Positions 14,780 to 23,553 of a stretch of DNA of 37,492 nucleotides are shown piece by piece. The stretch's first letter is position 1; each line of letters opens with the position of its first letter. This stretch comes from a virus: IMG/VR virus record IMGVR_UViG_3300046718_000024, positions 1-37,492 of that record. One strand, written 5' to 3'. The notes below the pieces were generated by a model. It was not told where the DNA came from and did not search any database. It was given only the letters and a program-made list of their open reading frames with translations. The position numbers and the translations under genes were made by a program.

Positions 14780-16800
14780 TACCTTCTCCCGCTCGAAGCG
14801 TAGCGAAAACGTATTTTCCCTAGCCGGAAGAAGCCTTCATTCTGGCTTTGGACCGAAACCGACATCAACCTACCACGAATCCTAGGGGTAATGTATTCCG
14901 TCATCTGGGTGACCGTATACGGCCCATAAGACCGTGGGACATCACCCGGGTAGTCCACACTGTAGAAAGTCAGGTTAATTGCCGTACCCTGACCACCCCC
15001 ATAGAAGCCCCACTTGAAGTCGGGAATGACCCAATCGACAAAGGAGAGTTCGTTTCCTTCCGAAATAGCCCACCAGCCGCTCGTAAACGAAGGATTGGAT
15101 GCCCCAGGATTAAGCGTCCCTGTTTCATGCTGGTAGAGGAAGGCACCGGAATCGGTCCCTATAGGGTTGCCAAAGACGGAGATATCCATCCAGGCCGTCC
15201 GGTTCATCGTCCCGTAATCCCACGTTCCATCGACAACATTCATCTTGACGTAGGAATCGTTCTCAGTCGCATTAGTAGAGGGGAAGAACCATGCAATCTC
15301 GTTAAAGACGCTGTTGGGAGCGCAGCGCACCTTCCAGGCATTGGTGGGGTTGATGTTCTGGAAGATAAAGTCCCAGACAGGACATGGGATGGGAGTGACA
15401 CCGTTCTGAGTAATTGTGAAGAAGTTATCCTGACCGCACCAGTAAACTGACCCATTTATGACACCGGCAGCGTGGGACCCGATCCAACCGCAACCTGAAC
15501 CAACGCGGGTGAAGTTGAAGATAACGACACCGCCGACATACTGCATGATCCAGACATCGAGATCGGTCGAGATCACTCCATAGTTAGGAGCCTGAATACC
15601 ACCAACAATGACGGAGCCTGTCGGGAAGTGAAAACTACCGGCAGTCGTCTGACTGGAAACCACCCAATTGTTAAAGTCTCCCGCGTTGCACCATCTCACA
15701 ACGAGATTGTCTTGCGTCCCTGTGCTCTGGACTGACTTCCAGGCTACCAGAATCTGCTGCGGCATCGAGATGAAAATACCGCCGTTAAAGAGCGGGGCGC
15801 TTGTAATGACTTGCGCGGTCGTTAGACCACTATCCATGGACCAAATGTAAATGGAACCATCCTTGGGACACGCCAGAAGAAATTCACCCCAGTTATCCTG
15901 ACTCCAATCAGTTGCGGTTATTGGCGCTCCAGGAGTTCCTGTCGTTGCAGACCCTGAACCAAATCCACCATCACCGAAACCGCCTGCGCCAAATCCGGAA
16001 CCAAGCGGCTGTGGACCAAGGGCGACATAATAATATAACTGCGCCAAGCCATTATTCATCGTTGCGGACGACGACGATGTTGCCTGCATATCTGCGGTGA
16101 TGTTGAACGTAGTGGAGTCAATGACGGACGCTATATAATAAGGCCCTTGTACGGTAAGGCCGCCAACATTCGTTGGAGCATAAAACGTCTGTTGCAGCCC
16201 GGTAATGGGTTGAAAGTTATTGTTCGGCAGAGTTACCAGGATATTTGCGCCACCGGCTGTGGTGTTAAATCCAGGCAAAATACCTGAGCTATTGATCGTG
16301 GTACTGGCGGAAACGCTGGACAGGATCGTATATGACCCTGTGCTCAGAACGCTGGTGATCTGATATGCGCCGTTGAGAAGGAGGTTTCCTATAGCAATAG
16401 GTGTTCTGAAAAACACGGAATTATAAACGCTCGGTCCAGCGTTACTGTCGATAATAGTGACGGAATTGCTTCCAGATGAAATCGAGAAATTCGGGGCAGG
16501 ATTAGTGATACTGAATTGTGGGGTTATGTTTTCCAGGTCAGCCGTATCTGAATGATAGATCGTCAGAGACTGTGTTGCGCCGATGCCGATATGTTCGTCA
16601 CTGGTAAACCCTCTCCATCCATGAAGGTCTCTAACGGTTGAGCCGACCGTAAACGGCGTGAAGAGTTGCCAGCCACCGTAAGACTGTGCCATTCCATTCT
16701 TGAAACGGATAAGTTGAGACTGCGAAATGCCAGCCTCATTCAAAGATGGAGTGCGCTCCACATCGACGCCCGGCTTAAGCTCGACTGCTCCCATCGGCAC
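14779..16800 (-). CDS. Tail nozzle / packaged-DNA stabilisation-like protein
   Basis: This is 673 residues from a GTG at 16800 with AAGGA 8 bases upstream; an ATG two codons later lacks this spacing. The N-terminus VELKPGVDVERTPSLNEAG, then ISQSQLIRFKNGMAQSYGGW, is a well-conserved opening of the P22 gp10/nozzle-like proteins that plug the tail after packaging. The rest is beta-rich, with repeated strand-turn units, Gly-rich loops (GFGAGGFGDGGFGSG near residue 274), several tryptophans typical of a beta-propeller-like body, and a C-terminal IRGRLMSVSVQSQNEGFFRLG. The adaptor gene precedes it in transcription, as in other podovirus tails. Confidence 0.85.
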   Translation of the reverse strand: MPMGAVELKPGVDVERTPSLNEAGISQSQLIRFKNGMAQSYGGWQLFTPFTVGSTVRDLHGWRGFTSDEHIGIGATQSLTIYHSDTADLENITPQFSITNPAPNFSISSGSNSVTIIDSNAGPSVYNSVFFRTPIAIGNLLLNGAYQITSVLSTGSYTILSSVSASTTINSSGILPGFNTTAGGANILVTLPNNNFQPITGLQQTFYAPTNVGGLTVQGPYYIASVIDSTTFNITADMQATSSSSATMNNGLAQLYYYVALGPQPLGSGFGAGGFGDGGFGSGSATTGTPGAPITATDWSQDNWGEFLLACPKDGSIYIWSMDSGLTTAQVITSAPLFNGGIFISMPQQILVAWKSVQSTGTQDNLVVRWCNAGDFNNWVVSSQTTAGSFHFPTGSVIVGGIQAPNYGVISTDLDVWIMQYVGGVVIFNFTRVGSGCGWIGSHAAGVINGSVYWCGQDNFFTITQNGVTPIPCPVWDFIFQNINPTNAWKVRCAPNSVFNEIAWFFPSTNATENDSYVKMNVVDGTWDYGTMNRTAWMDISVFGNPIGTDSGAFLYQHETGTLNPGASNPSFTSGWWAISEGNELSFVDWVIPDFKWGFYGGGQGTAINLTFYSVDYPGDVPRSYGPYTVTQMTEYITPRIRGRLMSVSVQSQNEGFFRLGKIRFRYASSGRR

Positions 16801-16803
16801 GGA

Positions 16804-17523
16804 TTAGGTCCTTTTCGGAGTGGCGATGGGGGAGGGGGAATCTGAGGTCCACCCCTCCGCTTGGAACTTGGCTCTCGCCTGCTCAACCTGAGCCGAGGCA
16901 AACAACTTGCCAAATTGAGTTTCCCACGATGTCCCCATAGCTGGGTTATCAGCGCCTTGAGCGCCGAAATCTCGCATATATCCAGCCGCAAAGACCATTG
17001 AGGCAGCAAAGAATAAATCAGGGACGTACTGGGTTAGTATCGTGCTGGAGTTTGAAGCCGATAAGGACGGCGGGCGTTGCACGCCGATGACTTCGGCCAC
17101 ATACGAAGCATCAGGCGCTGGCCCAAAGATGACCTGGGTATTGGAAGCCATCGCATAGAATTCTGGGACGCCTGTTGCCGTCTGCCCTGACGGATAGGCA
17201 ATATCGAGGAATTCGCGGGAAGTGGGTGTAAGCTGAACTCTTGTCCCACTCGCCGCTGGAGTTCCTGCCGGAGTAATGATGTTGATATTATCGCAGACGA
17301 TATAGGTGCCGGTGCTTGTCGGCAGAGAAAAGAACCTGTTCCCAGAACTCACGGAAGTTGTTGAATCAGTAACTTGCGTATAGAGTAAATCGAGTTCTCG
17401 ATATATCCTTTGCTCACTGTAATCAATCATCCCCGGAAGCATGGTATTGAAGTTAGCATCAGCACTGCTGACGGGCATCATATTCGCTACTTGAGAGACA
17501 TAGCTGGTATAGTTGAGGCTCAT
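16804..17523 (-). CDS. Tail adaptor protein (SU10-type)
   Basis: This is 239 residues. It starts at ATGA overlapping the preceding gene. MSLNYTSYVSQVANMMPV is followed by FNTMLPGMIDYSEQRIYREL, the usual start of the phage adaptor family that attaches below the portal and extends to the nozzle. A beta-rich central part includes TPTSREFLDIAYPSGQTATG and PEFYAMASNTQVIFGPAPDA. The C-terminal helices contain YVPDLFFAASMVFAAGYMRD and a terminal Lys/Arg-rich tail. The gene directly precedes the nozzle gene, matching its place between portal ring and nozzle. Confidence 0.87.
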   Translation of the reverse strand: MSLNYTSYVSQVANMMPVSSADANFNTMLPGMIDYSEQRIYRELDLLYTQVTDSTTSVSSGNRFFSLPTSTGTYIVCDNINIITPAGTPAASGTRVQLTPTSREFLDIAYPSGQTATGVPEFYAMASNTQVIFGPAPDASYVAEVIGVQRPPSLSASNSSTILTQYVPDLFFAASMVFAAGYMRDFGAQGADNPAMGTSWETQFGKLFASAQVEQARAKFQAEGWTSDSPSPIATPKRT

Positions 17524-18302
17524 GTGTTGCTACTTCCATCAGAGACGTTGAATTGAACCTGTGCAACGGCGATTCCAGATGCCCCACCATAGAAGGCAAC
17601 GCGGTGGAATTGATATCTAGCTCCTATACCTGTGCCGGTGATGCTCTCGCCAACCGTTCCCACTGGATTGCCGGATGCAATCGTTGTCCATGATCCAAAG
17701 CCGGAGTTAACCTGAGAACCTTGAACAACATAGGCTGTCGAGCCAAATGTGCTGTTGTTCGGGGCGGTGATAGTAAAGGACTCAACCGTATGAGTTAGAA
17801 CGGGAGAGTCGAGACTCGCTGGCAGCGTTGTCGCCGGATATCCTGACCAGTTAATCCCTACATAATTGTTGTAGCTGGAGTTCGGCGTGCTAATCATGGC
17901 AGACATGAAGGATGGCTTATTCACATTGCCGTCGAAGGCCGCAGGAACACCACCGGCATTCACCATGTTGCCGATCTGGCCGCTGAACTGCCAACGTGAT
18001 GGGCTTGGATTAGCGCCTATCGCGGAGAGTGGATTGCTGTCTGGGACATATTGCTCTGGTCGAGCGTTCTGTATTGGAATTGGATCGGCAGGTAGTATGA
18101 TCGTGCGCTGGCCGTTTTCCTGAAATTGGTCAATGCAACTTTCACAGCATAGGATTCGTAAGTTCTGCAACTTTACGCCTCTGTAATCGTACTGCCACCG
18201 TAGCTTGTAATGGTTAGTAGTTCTACCGCAGCGGTCGCAAATACCTTTTGCTGCTGGGAATGACGGACTGATATCAGCTTCACCGTGCGGGCGGTAACTC
18301 AT
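17520..18302 (-). CDS. Zinc-ribbon virion protein with galactose-binding-like end
   Basis: This is 260 residues. Residues 22-57 contain a zinc ribbon, CDRCGRTT ... CCESCIDQ, with a W-Q-Y-D-Y-R-G core between the two cysteine pairs. I recall this arrangement at the N-terminus of tail-region proteins in similar phages. After a Pro-rich linker, residues about 125-260 form a beta-sandwich-like domain with a repeated T-x-E-S/F-T-I-T pattern and the ending RYQFHRVAFYGGASGIAVAQ, reminiscent of discoidin or F5/8-type carbohydrate-binding folds. A glycan-binding tail role is inferred. It is separated from its upstream neighbour by an inserted HNH endonuclease gene, which it overlaps at ATGA. Confidence 0.75.
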   Translation of the reverse strand: MSYRPHGEADISPSFPAAKGICDRCGRTTNHYKLRWQYDYRGVKLQNLRILCCESCIDQFQENGQRTIILPADPIPIQNARPEQYVPDSNPLSAIGANPSPSRWQFSGQIGNMVNAGGVPAAFDGNVNKPSFMSAMISTPNSSYNNYVGINWSGYPATTLPASLDSPVLTHTVESFTITAPNNSTFGSTAYVVQGSQVNSGFGSWTTIASGNPVGTVGESITGTGIGARYQFHRVAFYGGASGIAVAQVQFNVSDGSSNT

Positions 18303-18775
18303 CTAGCCCTCGCAAATTCAGAGAAATGCTCTTTTGCTGCCTTTATATACGCAGCATGAGCATCTTCTCGCGTTTGAAAGGTTCCTAAATATCTAGTCTT
18401 ATAATCTACGTGGATGTAAGCTCTAATTGCACCATTCCTCTTATCGATAACAATTCCTTTCACACCAGATTTATTATTTTTACTTATACGCGAATTTCCG
18501 CTGTTTTGTTGCTGCGTTGCCAATCGCAAGTTGCAAATTCTGTTGTCTGATCTAACTCCATTAATGTGATCAATTTGTCTCTCAGGAGCAGAACCATAAA
18601 TATATAGCCATGCTAATCTATGAAGATATACGCGATGCCCATCTATTTTGGCTTCTCTATATCCTTGAGAATGGGCCGATCCAATGATTTTGCGACCGCG
18701 AGTATTCTTCCACCGGAAAATCCCAGTGTCAGGATCGTAGTCTACAAGTTCTTTTAATCTCTCAGTCGGTATCAT
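18299..18775 (-). CDS. HNH/AP2-type homing endonuclease
   Basis: This is 158 residues. The N-terminal part (DYDPDTGIFRWKNTRGRK, then GYREAKIDGHRVYLHRLAW) leads to a HNH_3 core QIDHINGVRSDNRICNLRLA with Asp69-His70, Asn78 and Asn82. The C-terminal part (SGVKGIVIDKRNGAIRAYIH and YLGTFQTREDAHAAYIKA) is an AP2-like DNA-binding domain. It is a free-standing selfish endonuclease that cuts near its insertion site and spreads by repair. It lies between the gp4-like adaptor gene and the zinc-ribbon protein gene and joins them with only nine bases on one side and an ATGA overlap on the other. Confidence 0.92.
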   Translation of the reverse strand: MIPTERLKELVDYDPDTGIFRWKNTRGRKIIGSAHSQGYREAKIDGHRVYLHRLAWLYIYGSAPERQIDHINGVRSDNRICNLRLATQQQNSGNSRISKNNKSGVKGIVIDKRNGAIRAYIHVDYKTRYLGTFQTREDAHAAYIKAAKEHFSEFARAR

Positions 18776-18784
18776 CTTCGTCTC

Positions 18785-19492
18785 TTAATTATTGCTGTAA
18801 TAGCCGCCAAGGCCCGGAGCGATGACCATGGCTATGTTCTCGACATCCTGCCTTGTCGCTATCTCCCAAGCACGCATGTATCTCGCAAAGAGTTTGTCCT
18901 CTAGTTGAGGAGCGTATATTTCAGCGAGCTTCCATGCCAAGCCAGCACAGTAAGCCTCGTAAAATCTAAATGGAATTTCCACATTTTGACCATTTGAGAC
19001 ATCAGCATCCTGAGTCTGCCTGACTGAGTAGAACTTCGCCGTATAAGGCCCATTGCCATCCGGGAATGGATAGAATGTGATGGTCTGCGAGATTAATCTG
19101 TCATACCAGAATACTGTCGGAGTCCCCTGCGTCGTCTTATTGGAGTACGAGGCATATTCAGTGCGGCTTACGGGCCATAGTATTCTATCCGTAGTTACGT
19201 TCGTTCCTGACGAGATGTAGAGATCGAGAATCATGACGGTTGGGGCGGGAACCGAGTAGGTCCCCACACCTTGCGTAAGCGGCATTGTCTGAAGCGCAAC
19301 TTCCCAGAGATTCGGAGTAGCGTTGGACCACTCAGACAATAGGAAATTCAGCGCCATCCTGGCGTTGAACATATGATCCTGCCCGATAGATGCTGGCCTG
19401 ATCTGACACCGCCCAAAGGCAGCAAGAACAAACTCAGCCCCGGTCGGAGCATAGTTGAACGTGCCGCTGGTTTGCTGGGACGTTACGAACAT
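18785..19492 (-). CDS. gp4-like tail adaptor / head-completion protein
   Basis: This is 235 residues from the ATG at 19492, in a TGATG overlap. A TTG one codon earlier is possible. The helical N-terminus includes FVLAAFGRCQIRPASIGQDH and ALNFLLSEWSNATPNLWEV, then a beta part (LPLTQGV-like segment, YSVPAPTVMILDLYI). The C-terminal helices carry PFRFYEAYCAGLAWKLAEIY. This is the pattern of the P22 gp4/T7 gp11-like adaptor group that closes the portal exit. A second adaptor-like gene lies two genes downstream, so one may form the head-side and one the tail-side ring. Confidence 0.8.
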   Translation of the reverse strand: MFVTSQQTSGTFNYAPTGAEFVLAAFGRCQIRPASIGQDHMFNARMALNFLLSEWSNATPNLWEVALQTMPLTQGVGTYSVPAPTVMILDLYISSGTNVTTDRILWPVSRTEYASYSNKTTQGTPTVFWYDRLISQTITFYPFPDGNGPYTAKFYSVRQTQDADVSNGQNVEIPFRFYEAYCAGLAWKLAEIYAPQLEDKLFARYMRAWEIATRQDVENIAMVIAPGLGGYYSNN

Positions 19493-20316
19493 CAAACTGC
19501 TCCCATATAGGTGTTGAAACGGGAATAAAGATTTCCTGCCAATGTCGAATTTAGGCTCCCTCCAAACACAACAATGGATAGCGTGCTGGCCATATCGGAA
19601 CTCTGGTTCTGTGAATATCCAAGCGAAAATGTATCGTTGTTAAGAAGACTCTCGGAAGGAGCTACACCATAAGACCCAATGGAAACCGCATTCTTATATC
19701 CTTGGCGCGTGGTTGCGCTATCACGATTACCGAGAAAGAACCCGGCTGAATTTGCCAGTACAAAGCCGCCTGTGTTAGGACCGTCATTGACACGCATAAA
19801 ACAGCTTCCGCTTAAGCTTGGAATTAAGTGTTCTCCTTGAGTAGCGGCGTTAGTCATTCCTAGTGGGGCGCATCCATCGGTTGGCGTGTTAAAACACCAG
19901 CATCCCATTGATGCGCTATTCAGGGTGTAGAACCCTCCGGCTGTCTTAGCATTATAAGATGTTAAGCGGTTAGCGTTAGTGGTTGCAGAATATCCTTGGT
20001 CTGCGGTAAATGTCGGAGTGCCAACAAGCACAGCATTAAAGCTTGACGATACGAGATTAAGAAGTGCTGTCGTGCTATCCTGTGTAGCAAGGCAATGAAG
20101 CACATCGAGATAGGATGACGTTCCATCAGAATTGAACAATCCGTCCGTTGTCAGTCCGTCTAACAGACCGGCGTAGGCATTAAGGTGTGTAGCATCCAAT
20201 CCAGAAGTACGGCCAATGAAATTCGTATAGGCAACGCTATGACCTGAAGTTGACACTAAAAACTCAGTCTCAGTGGCCGGGATGATCTTTTTTGTGTAAT
20301 CAAAGAAATCAGACAC
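19492..20316 (-). CDS. Concanavalin-like tail fibre / adhesin
   Basis: This is 274 residues from a GTG at 20316 with AAAGGGTG shortly upstream. Residues about 45-110 contain AYAGLLDGLTTDGLFN and LDVLHCLATQDSTTALLNLV, a start typical of phage proteins with a concanavalin/laminin-G-like beta-sandwich. The remainder is strand-rich with Ser, Thr, Gly and Asn, including DQGYSATTNANRLTSYN and GYKNAVSIGSYG. It ends in SLNSTLAGNLYSRFNTYMGA, a helix that often closes such domains. A carbohydrate-binding role at the virion surface is inferred. Stop and next start overlap by TGATG. Confidence 0.75.
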   Translation of the reverse strand: MSDFFDYTKKIIPATETEFLVSTSGHSVAYTNFIGRTSGLDATHLNAYAGLLDGLTTDGLFNSDGTSSYLDVLHCLATQDSTTALLNLVSSSFNAVLVGTPTFTADQGYSATTNANRLTSYNAKTAGGFYTLNSASMGCWCFNTPTDGCAPLGMTNAATQGEHLIPSLSGSCFMRVNDGPNTGGFVLANSAGFFLGNRDSATTRQGYKNAVSIGSYGVAPSESLLNNDTFSLGYSQNQSSDMASTLSIVVFGGSLNSTLAGNLYSRFNTYMGAV

Positions 20317-20332
20317 AGTTCACCCTTTGTTC

Positions 20333-20635
20333 TTATGGCTCTATTATACGAATCACACCAGTCTGGGCAGCGGTAGAAAACCCCGTAGCATACACGGACC
20401 ATGGGGCAAGACCCAAGGCAGCCGAGGTGGATGACCACACCCCGAGAAAGAAGCTATTGACCGGCCCTAATGTCACCGTGTCCGTCTGTGAGGCATTACT
20501 GATATTAGTGTAAGTAATGCTCAGAGTAGCCCCGCTCGGCACCGTTATCTGGTTATTGGAGTCGAAGAACTCCGCTACGAATTCAGCGGAATTTCCCTGA
20601 ACGATGTTAACGGGGCCTAGACTGATCTGTGTCAT
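20333..20635 (-). CDS. Small beta-rich tail-region protein
   Basis: This is 100 residues of all-beta character resembling an Ig-like sandwich: ISLGPVNIVQGNSAEFVAEF, LSITYTNISNASQTDTVTL, then FFLGVWSSTSAALG and TGVIRIIEP. This is a common layout of small phage structural proteins of unknown function (an Ig-like domain with about seven strands). It lies between two fibre-type genes and its ATG directly follows the previous TAA. Whether it is part of a fibre or a chaperone for one cannot be told. Confidence 0.7.
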   Translation of the reverse strand: MTQISLGPVNIVQGNSAEFVAEFFDSNNQITVPSGATLSITYTNISNASQTDTVTLGPVNSFFLGVWSSTSAALGLAPWSVYATGFSTAAQTGVIRIIEP

Positions 20636-22033
20636 TTATGTCTCTTCGATGGATACGGCGGCGCTATCCGTGGCCTTAATTTCCTTAATCGACACAAAGC
20701 ACCTTCCCGGACCGGTTTGATTATACACATAAATGCCGAAGGCGGCACTGTCCTTATTCGTCTCCGTGACCGCCATTACTAGGGTAACGGTGGGTAGTGC
20801 AGGGGGCTTGGTATCTGTACCGAAAAACTGCTGGACTCTTGCCCATAGCCCCTTCTTCTCCCGAACAGGCTCACTGAACGGCTCGTACCACTGGATGAGC
20901 TTGGTCAGGATCGGGAAGATCGGGGCAGAAGGAGCGGTAGCCTGCTGCAACCCAGTCCCAAGTCCCGGCTTCTTTCGGACAGGCTCCGACCACGGGTACA
21001 GCCAAGTTGGTATCTTGGAAGTCGGGATAGGCGTCGTATCGGCAGTAAAGGTCTGCTGAAGGGTGTAGGACAGACCTTGCTTTTGTCTGACAGGCTCGCT
21101 GAGCGGATCAAACCACTGGATCAGCGTTGTGAGGGTTGGGAAGACCGGGGGCTCAGCGGAGAATTGCTGCTCCGCAACAGGCAGACCCAGTTTCAGACGA
21201 ACTGGATTGGTCCATGACTCGAACCACTTATCAACAGTGATAACTTCAGGGACCGGCGGCAGAAGCGGGGCAGCAACGGCCTGATGTTGCTCAACACCTA
21301 CCTTACGCCTTGTCGGATCAGACCATGGATACTGCCAGCCCTCGATGAACGTACTCGGGATAGGAAGAAAATATGTATATGCGAGAGATTGCTGGTCTGC
21401 TGTCGGGAAATATCTGGTTCTGACAGGCTCTCTAAATGGCGAGTACCACTTACTGACCGTTATGACTTCTGCCGGAGGCGTGGTATTTGGCGCAGCCAGC
21501 ACCGATTGAAGCGCAGCAGAGATTGCCCTTCTTCTCGGTTCCGAGAATGGCACATACCAGTCAATGGCATTTGGTATGACGGCTGTTTCAGCAACAACCT
21601 GATAGATGATCGTCTTTTGGAAGGAGAGGCCGGTATCACCCTGCTCCAGATTAAAATAGGTCGGGGCAACAGGTGGCGGTGGCGTCCCTGCAATTAACGG
21701 GCTGGTAATCGCGCCCCAGATGGTAACGCGGGTAAAGGTGACGGTTCCACTCTCACCTTCAAAGAAGGTCGGGACGGTCGCAGCAGTTGGCTTCAGAACT
21801 GGCTCGGTATGGGACTGGTAGAAAAACCTGCTGCGGTAAGTAACCGGCGAACTGAGCGCAGACGTAACTACTGCTGTAACCGGAGTAGGCGTAAAAACCG
21901 GCTCCGTATGCGACTGATAAATAAAGCTTCTGGGGAAGATAACGGCGGTAGTCATTGCCGCTACGAAAATTGCAGCAGCAACGGTTGGTACGGTAACCGG
22001 CTCCGTCTTTATCTGATAGAGCCACCTAGACAT
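20636..22033 (-). CDS. Repeat-built tail-region protein with 37-residue W..SEPVR units
   Basis: This is 465 residues. Seven tandem units each begin with a tryptophan, at residues 159, 196, 233, 270, 307, 344 and 382, so the spacing is 37, 37, 37, 37, 37, 38. The core is W-[YFLQ]-x-[PS]-[FWL]-[STR]-[EDN]-P-[VTR]-R-x-[KRA], for example WLYPWSEPVRKKPGLGTGLQQ-type cores, followed by a QQ and a Pro-rich linker. Three degenerate N-terminal units (residues about 5, 38, 71) read Y-Q-x-x-T-E-P-V with a 33-residue spacing. The C-terminal 50 residues (LVMAVTETNKD, then FVSIKEI and AVSIEE) match the end of the smaller paralogue at 23554. No known fold is recognised. A fibre or adhesin scaffold is inferred from its position. 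Confidence 0.85.
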   Translation of the reverse strand: MSRWLYQIKTEPVTVPTVAAAIFVAAMTTAVIFPRSFIYQSHTEPVFTPTPVTAVVTSALSSPVTYRSRFFYQSHTEPVLKPTAATVPTFFEGESGTVTFTRVTIWGAITSPLIAGTPPPPVAPTYFNLEQGDTGLSFQKTIIYQVVAETAVIPNAIDWYVPFSEPRRRAISAALQSVLAAPNTTPPAEVITVSKWYSPFREPVRTRYFPTADQQSLAYTYFLPIPSTFIEGWQYPWSDPTRRKVGVEQHQAVAAPLLPPVPEVITVDKWFESWTNPVRLKLGLPVAEQQFSAEPPVFPTLTTLIQWFDPLSEPVRQKQGLSYTLQQTFTADTTPIPTSKIPTWLYPWSEPVRKKPGLGTGLQQATAPSAPIFPILTKLIQWYEPFSEPVREKKGLWARVQQFFGTDTKPPALPTVTLVMAVTETNKDSAAFGIYVYNQTGPGRCFVSIKEIKATDSAAVSIEET

Positions 22034-22039
22034 TTATAT

Positions 22040-23170
22040 CTAATACCCCGTTGGAGTTCTTCTATCGAATACCATTGATAGATTTGAATCTACCGAAATA
22101 GCTCCGCCAGCAGGCGCTGTGATGGTGATGCCGGTGTTATGGCCATTGTCTATGGAGCTACTCGCAGTGAACGTGCCGCCGCCTGTAAAAGCTATATCTC
22201 GAAGGGAGACATATTGCAGGGTTGATGCTCCACTGGATACAGAAATTGTTGCCAATGTCCCCAATGTGTCGGAACATATGAAGAGATAATCGGACGCGTT
22301 TGCCGTCATTGTAAACGCATTCGACACAGTTTGAGTGGTAGGGCCTACAAGATTAAGTGTTAGCGGCGTTGTTAGCGTGCCACAAGCAATATTAGCGAAC
22401 GTATTTGCTCCAGTGATCTTGTTAAATCCACCTAATGTATTTCCTCCGCTTATAGTAAAGGTTCCATATGTTGTTACGCCGCCGCCCGCAAAAGTCCTAT
22501 TAGTCGTTTGGTTTGCATCGACTATCCAATTTATATTCGCAGTAAACCCGGAAGAGGTCAGCCCGCTTGTTGTAAGATTCCAAGGAGTCGTAGCGCCTCC
22601 GCTCGTTCTTACGGTCCAGGTTCCGGTCCCTATCAAAACGCGGGTGCTACCACTGTTACAAATAAAATTTATCAGACTGACGTTAAAGCTTTGCGCGTCA
22701 AAGGTTCCGGCAGTAAGTGTTATTGTGGCATTAACGCTGGCAACCATTCCGACTATTGCATCCTGCAATTGGAATGTGCCACCCGCCCCATTAAAAGTTA
22801 AAGCAGGAACCGTTTTGCCATTGGTAGTTATCTGTTGAGTGCCGGAAGTTCCTGTAAATGTGAAAGTTCCTGTATGGGCATAGGTTGCGCCTACCCCGTC
22901 TGGTAGCGTGAGATTGCCGCCTGATATAGTAATAGCTGCCGCACCAGTAATGGCATTTTTAGAGCCCGTGCAGACCAGAGAATTGAGTGAGATTACGGTA
23001 TTCCAAACCGATCCTCCAGTTCCACTATTGCCGTCAAATATAACATCATCCCCGGTTACTGGTATGGCGGCCCCGCCTGCCCCGCCTGATCCAATAATTG
23101 ACCAGTTTGTAGGACCTACTGCATTCCAGTTGGTAGAGCTACCGCCGCCGACCCACCAGTGCGTCGTCAT
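22040..23170 (-). CDS. Beta-helical adhesin-like tail protein
   Basis: This is 376 residues. It opens HWWVGGGSSTNWNAVGPTNW, a start I associate with beta-helix surface proteins in phages and bacteria. Successive short strands rich in Thr, Ser, Asn and Gly follow (ITISGGNLTLPDG, TFTFTGTSGTQQITTN, TLTAGTFDAQSF, TFTISGGNTLGGFN), as expected for a right-handed beta-helix. The final segment (YVSLRDIAFTGGGTFTASSS and SIDNGHNTGITITAP) resembles capping rungs. There is no catalytic motif, so receptor binding is more likely than depolymerase activity, but neither is shown. Confidence 0.78.
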   Translation of the reverse strand: MTTHWWVGGGSSTNWNAVGPTNWSIIGSGGAGGAAIPVTGDDVIFDGNSGTGGSVWNTVISLNSLVCTGSKNAITGAAAITISGGNLTLPDGVGATYAHTGTFTFTGTSGTQQITTNGKTVPALTFNGAGGTFQLQDAIVGMVASVNATITLTAGTFDAQSFNVSLINFICNSGSTRVLIGTGTWTVRTSGGATTPWNLTTSGLTSSGFTANINWIVDANQTTNRTFAGGGVTTYGTFTISGGNTLGGFNKITGANTFANIACGTLTTPLTLNLVGPTTQTVSNAFTMTANASDYLFICSDTLGTLATISVSSGASTLQYVSLRDIAFTGGGTFTASSSIDNGHNTGITITAPAGGAISVDSNLSMVFDRRTPTGY

Positions 23171-23174
23171 TGGC

Positions 23175-23552
23175 TTATCCTAATGCCGGAGGGGCCATGA
23201 CTGGCGGCAGCGGCTGTATCACCTTATTTTGCGAGTTAGAGATTTGCGTATTGAGATCGGTTGCCTGCGTATTGAGCGTAGTTTGCTGTGCAGTGAGACT
23301 GTCGATCTGGGCCTGCAAGGCAGTGATTTGGTTGTTCACATCATCGAGTTGCTGTTGCAAGATGACTGCCGGATCGGGTGGAGTGCTGGCTACCGCGATG
23401 AAATTATCAATCCTTGCCTGCTTCAATGCGTCAATGTCGGTCGGTTGCAATTTGGCATATTCATCCTGGGTGAAATACAGGGCATCGCAATACGATCCGT
23501 AGGTTGGGTCGGTGTAGGTAAAAGTAAGGCGGATAGCGATATCGTCAGCCAT
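23175..23552 (-). CDS. Coiled-coil tail-region protein
   Basis: This is 125 residues. The N-terminal third is beta-like with aromatic residues (IRLTFTYTDPTYGSYCDALY) and a helix (EYAKLQPTDIDALKQARID). Residues about 65-112 form a canonical heptad coiled coil (QQQLDDVNNQITALQAQI, LTAQQTTLNTQATDLN). The end is Pro-rich (QPLPPVMAPPAL). It could be a trimeric linker or fibre chaperone. It lies between the beta-helical adhesin and the smaller repeat protein. Confidence 0.75.
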   Translation of the reverse strand: MADDIAIRLTFTYTDPTYGSYCDALYFTQDEYAKLQPTDIDALKQARIDNFIAVASTPPDPAVILQQQLDDVNNQITALQAQIDSLTAQQTTLNTQATDLNTQISNSQNKVIQPLPPVMAPPALG

Positions 23553-23553
23553 G

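Noticed and set aside
14848-15450. 200-residue rightward open frame opposite the nozzle gene
   Set aside because: It is antisense to a well-recognised gene, has no ribosome site or operon partner, and has shadow-like composition.
20636-22033. Regular repeats with a 111-base period, considered as a CRISPR array or DNA tandem repeat
   Set aside because: The period is kept only at protein level in one open frame. Nucleotide copies are strongly diverged, and there are no identical repeats with unique spacers.
22335-22838. 167-residue rightward open frame opposite the beta-helical gene
   Set aside because: The Val/Pro/Leu-rich product mirrors the Thr/Asn/Gly codons of the real gene. There is no start context or rightward neighbour.
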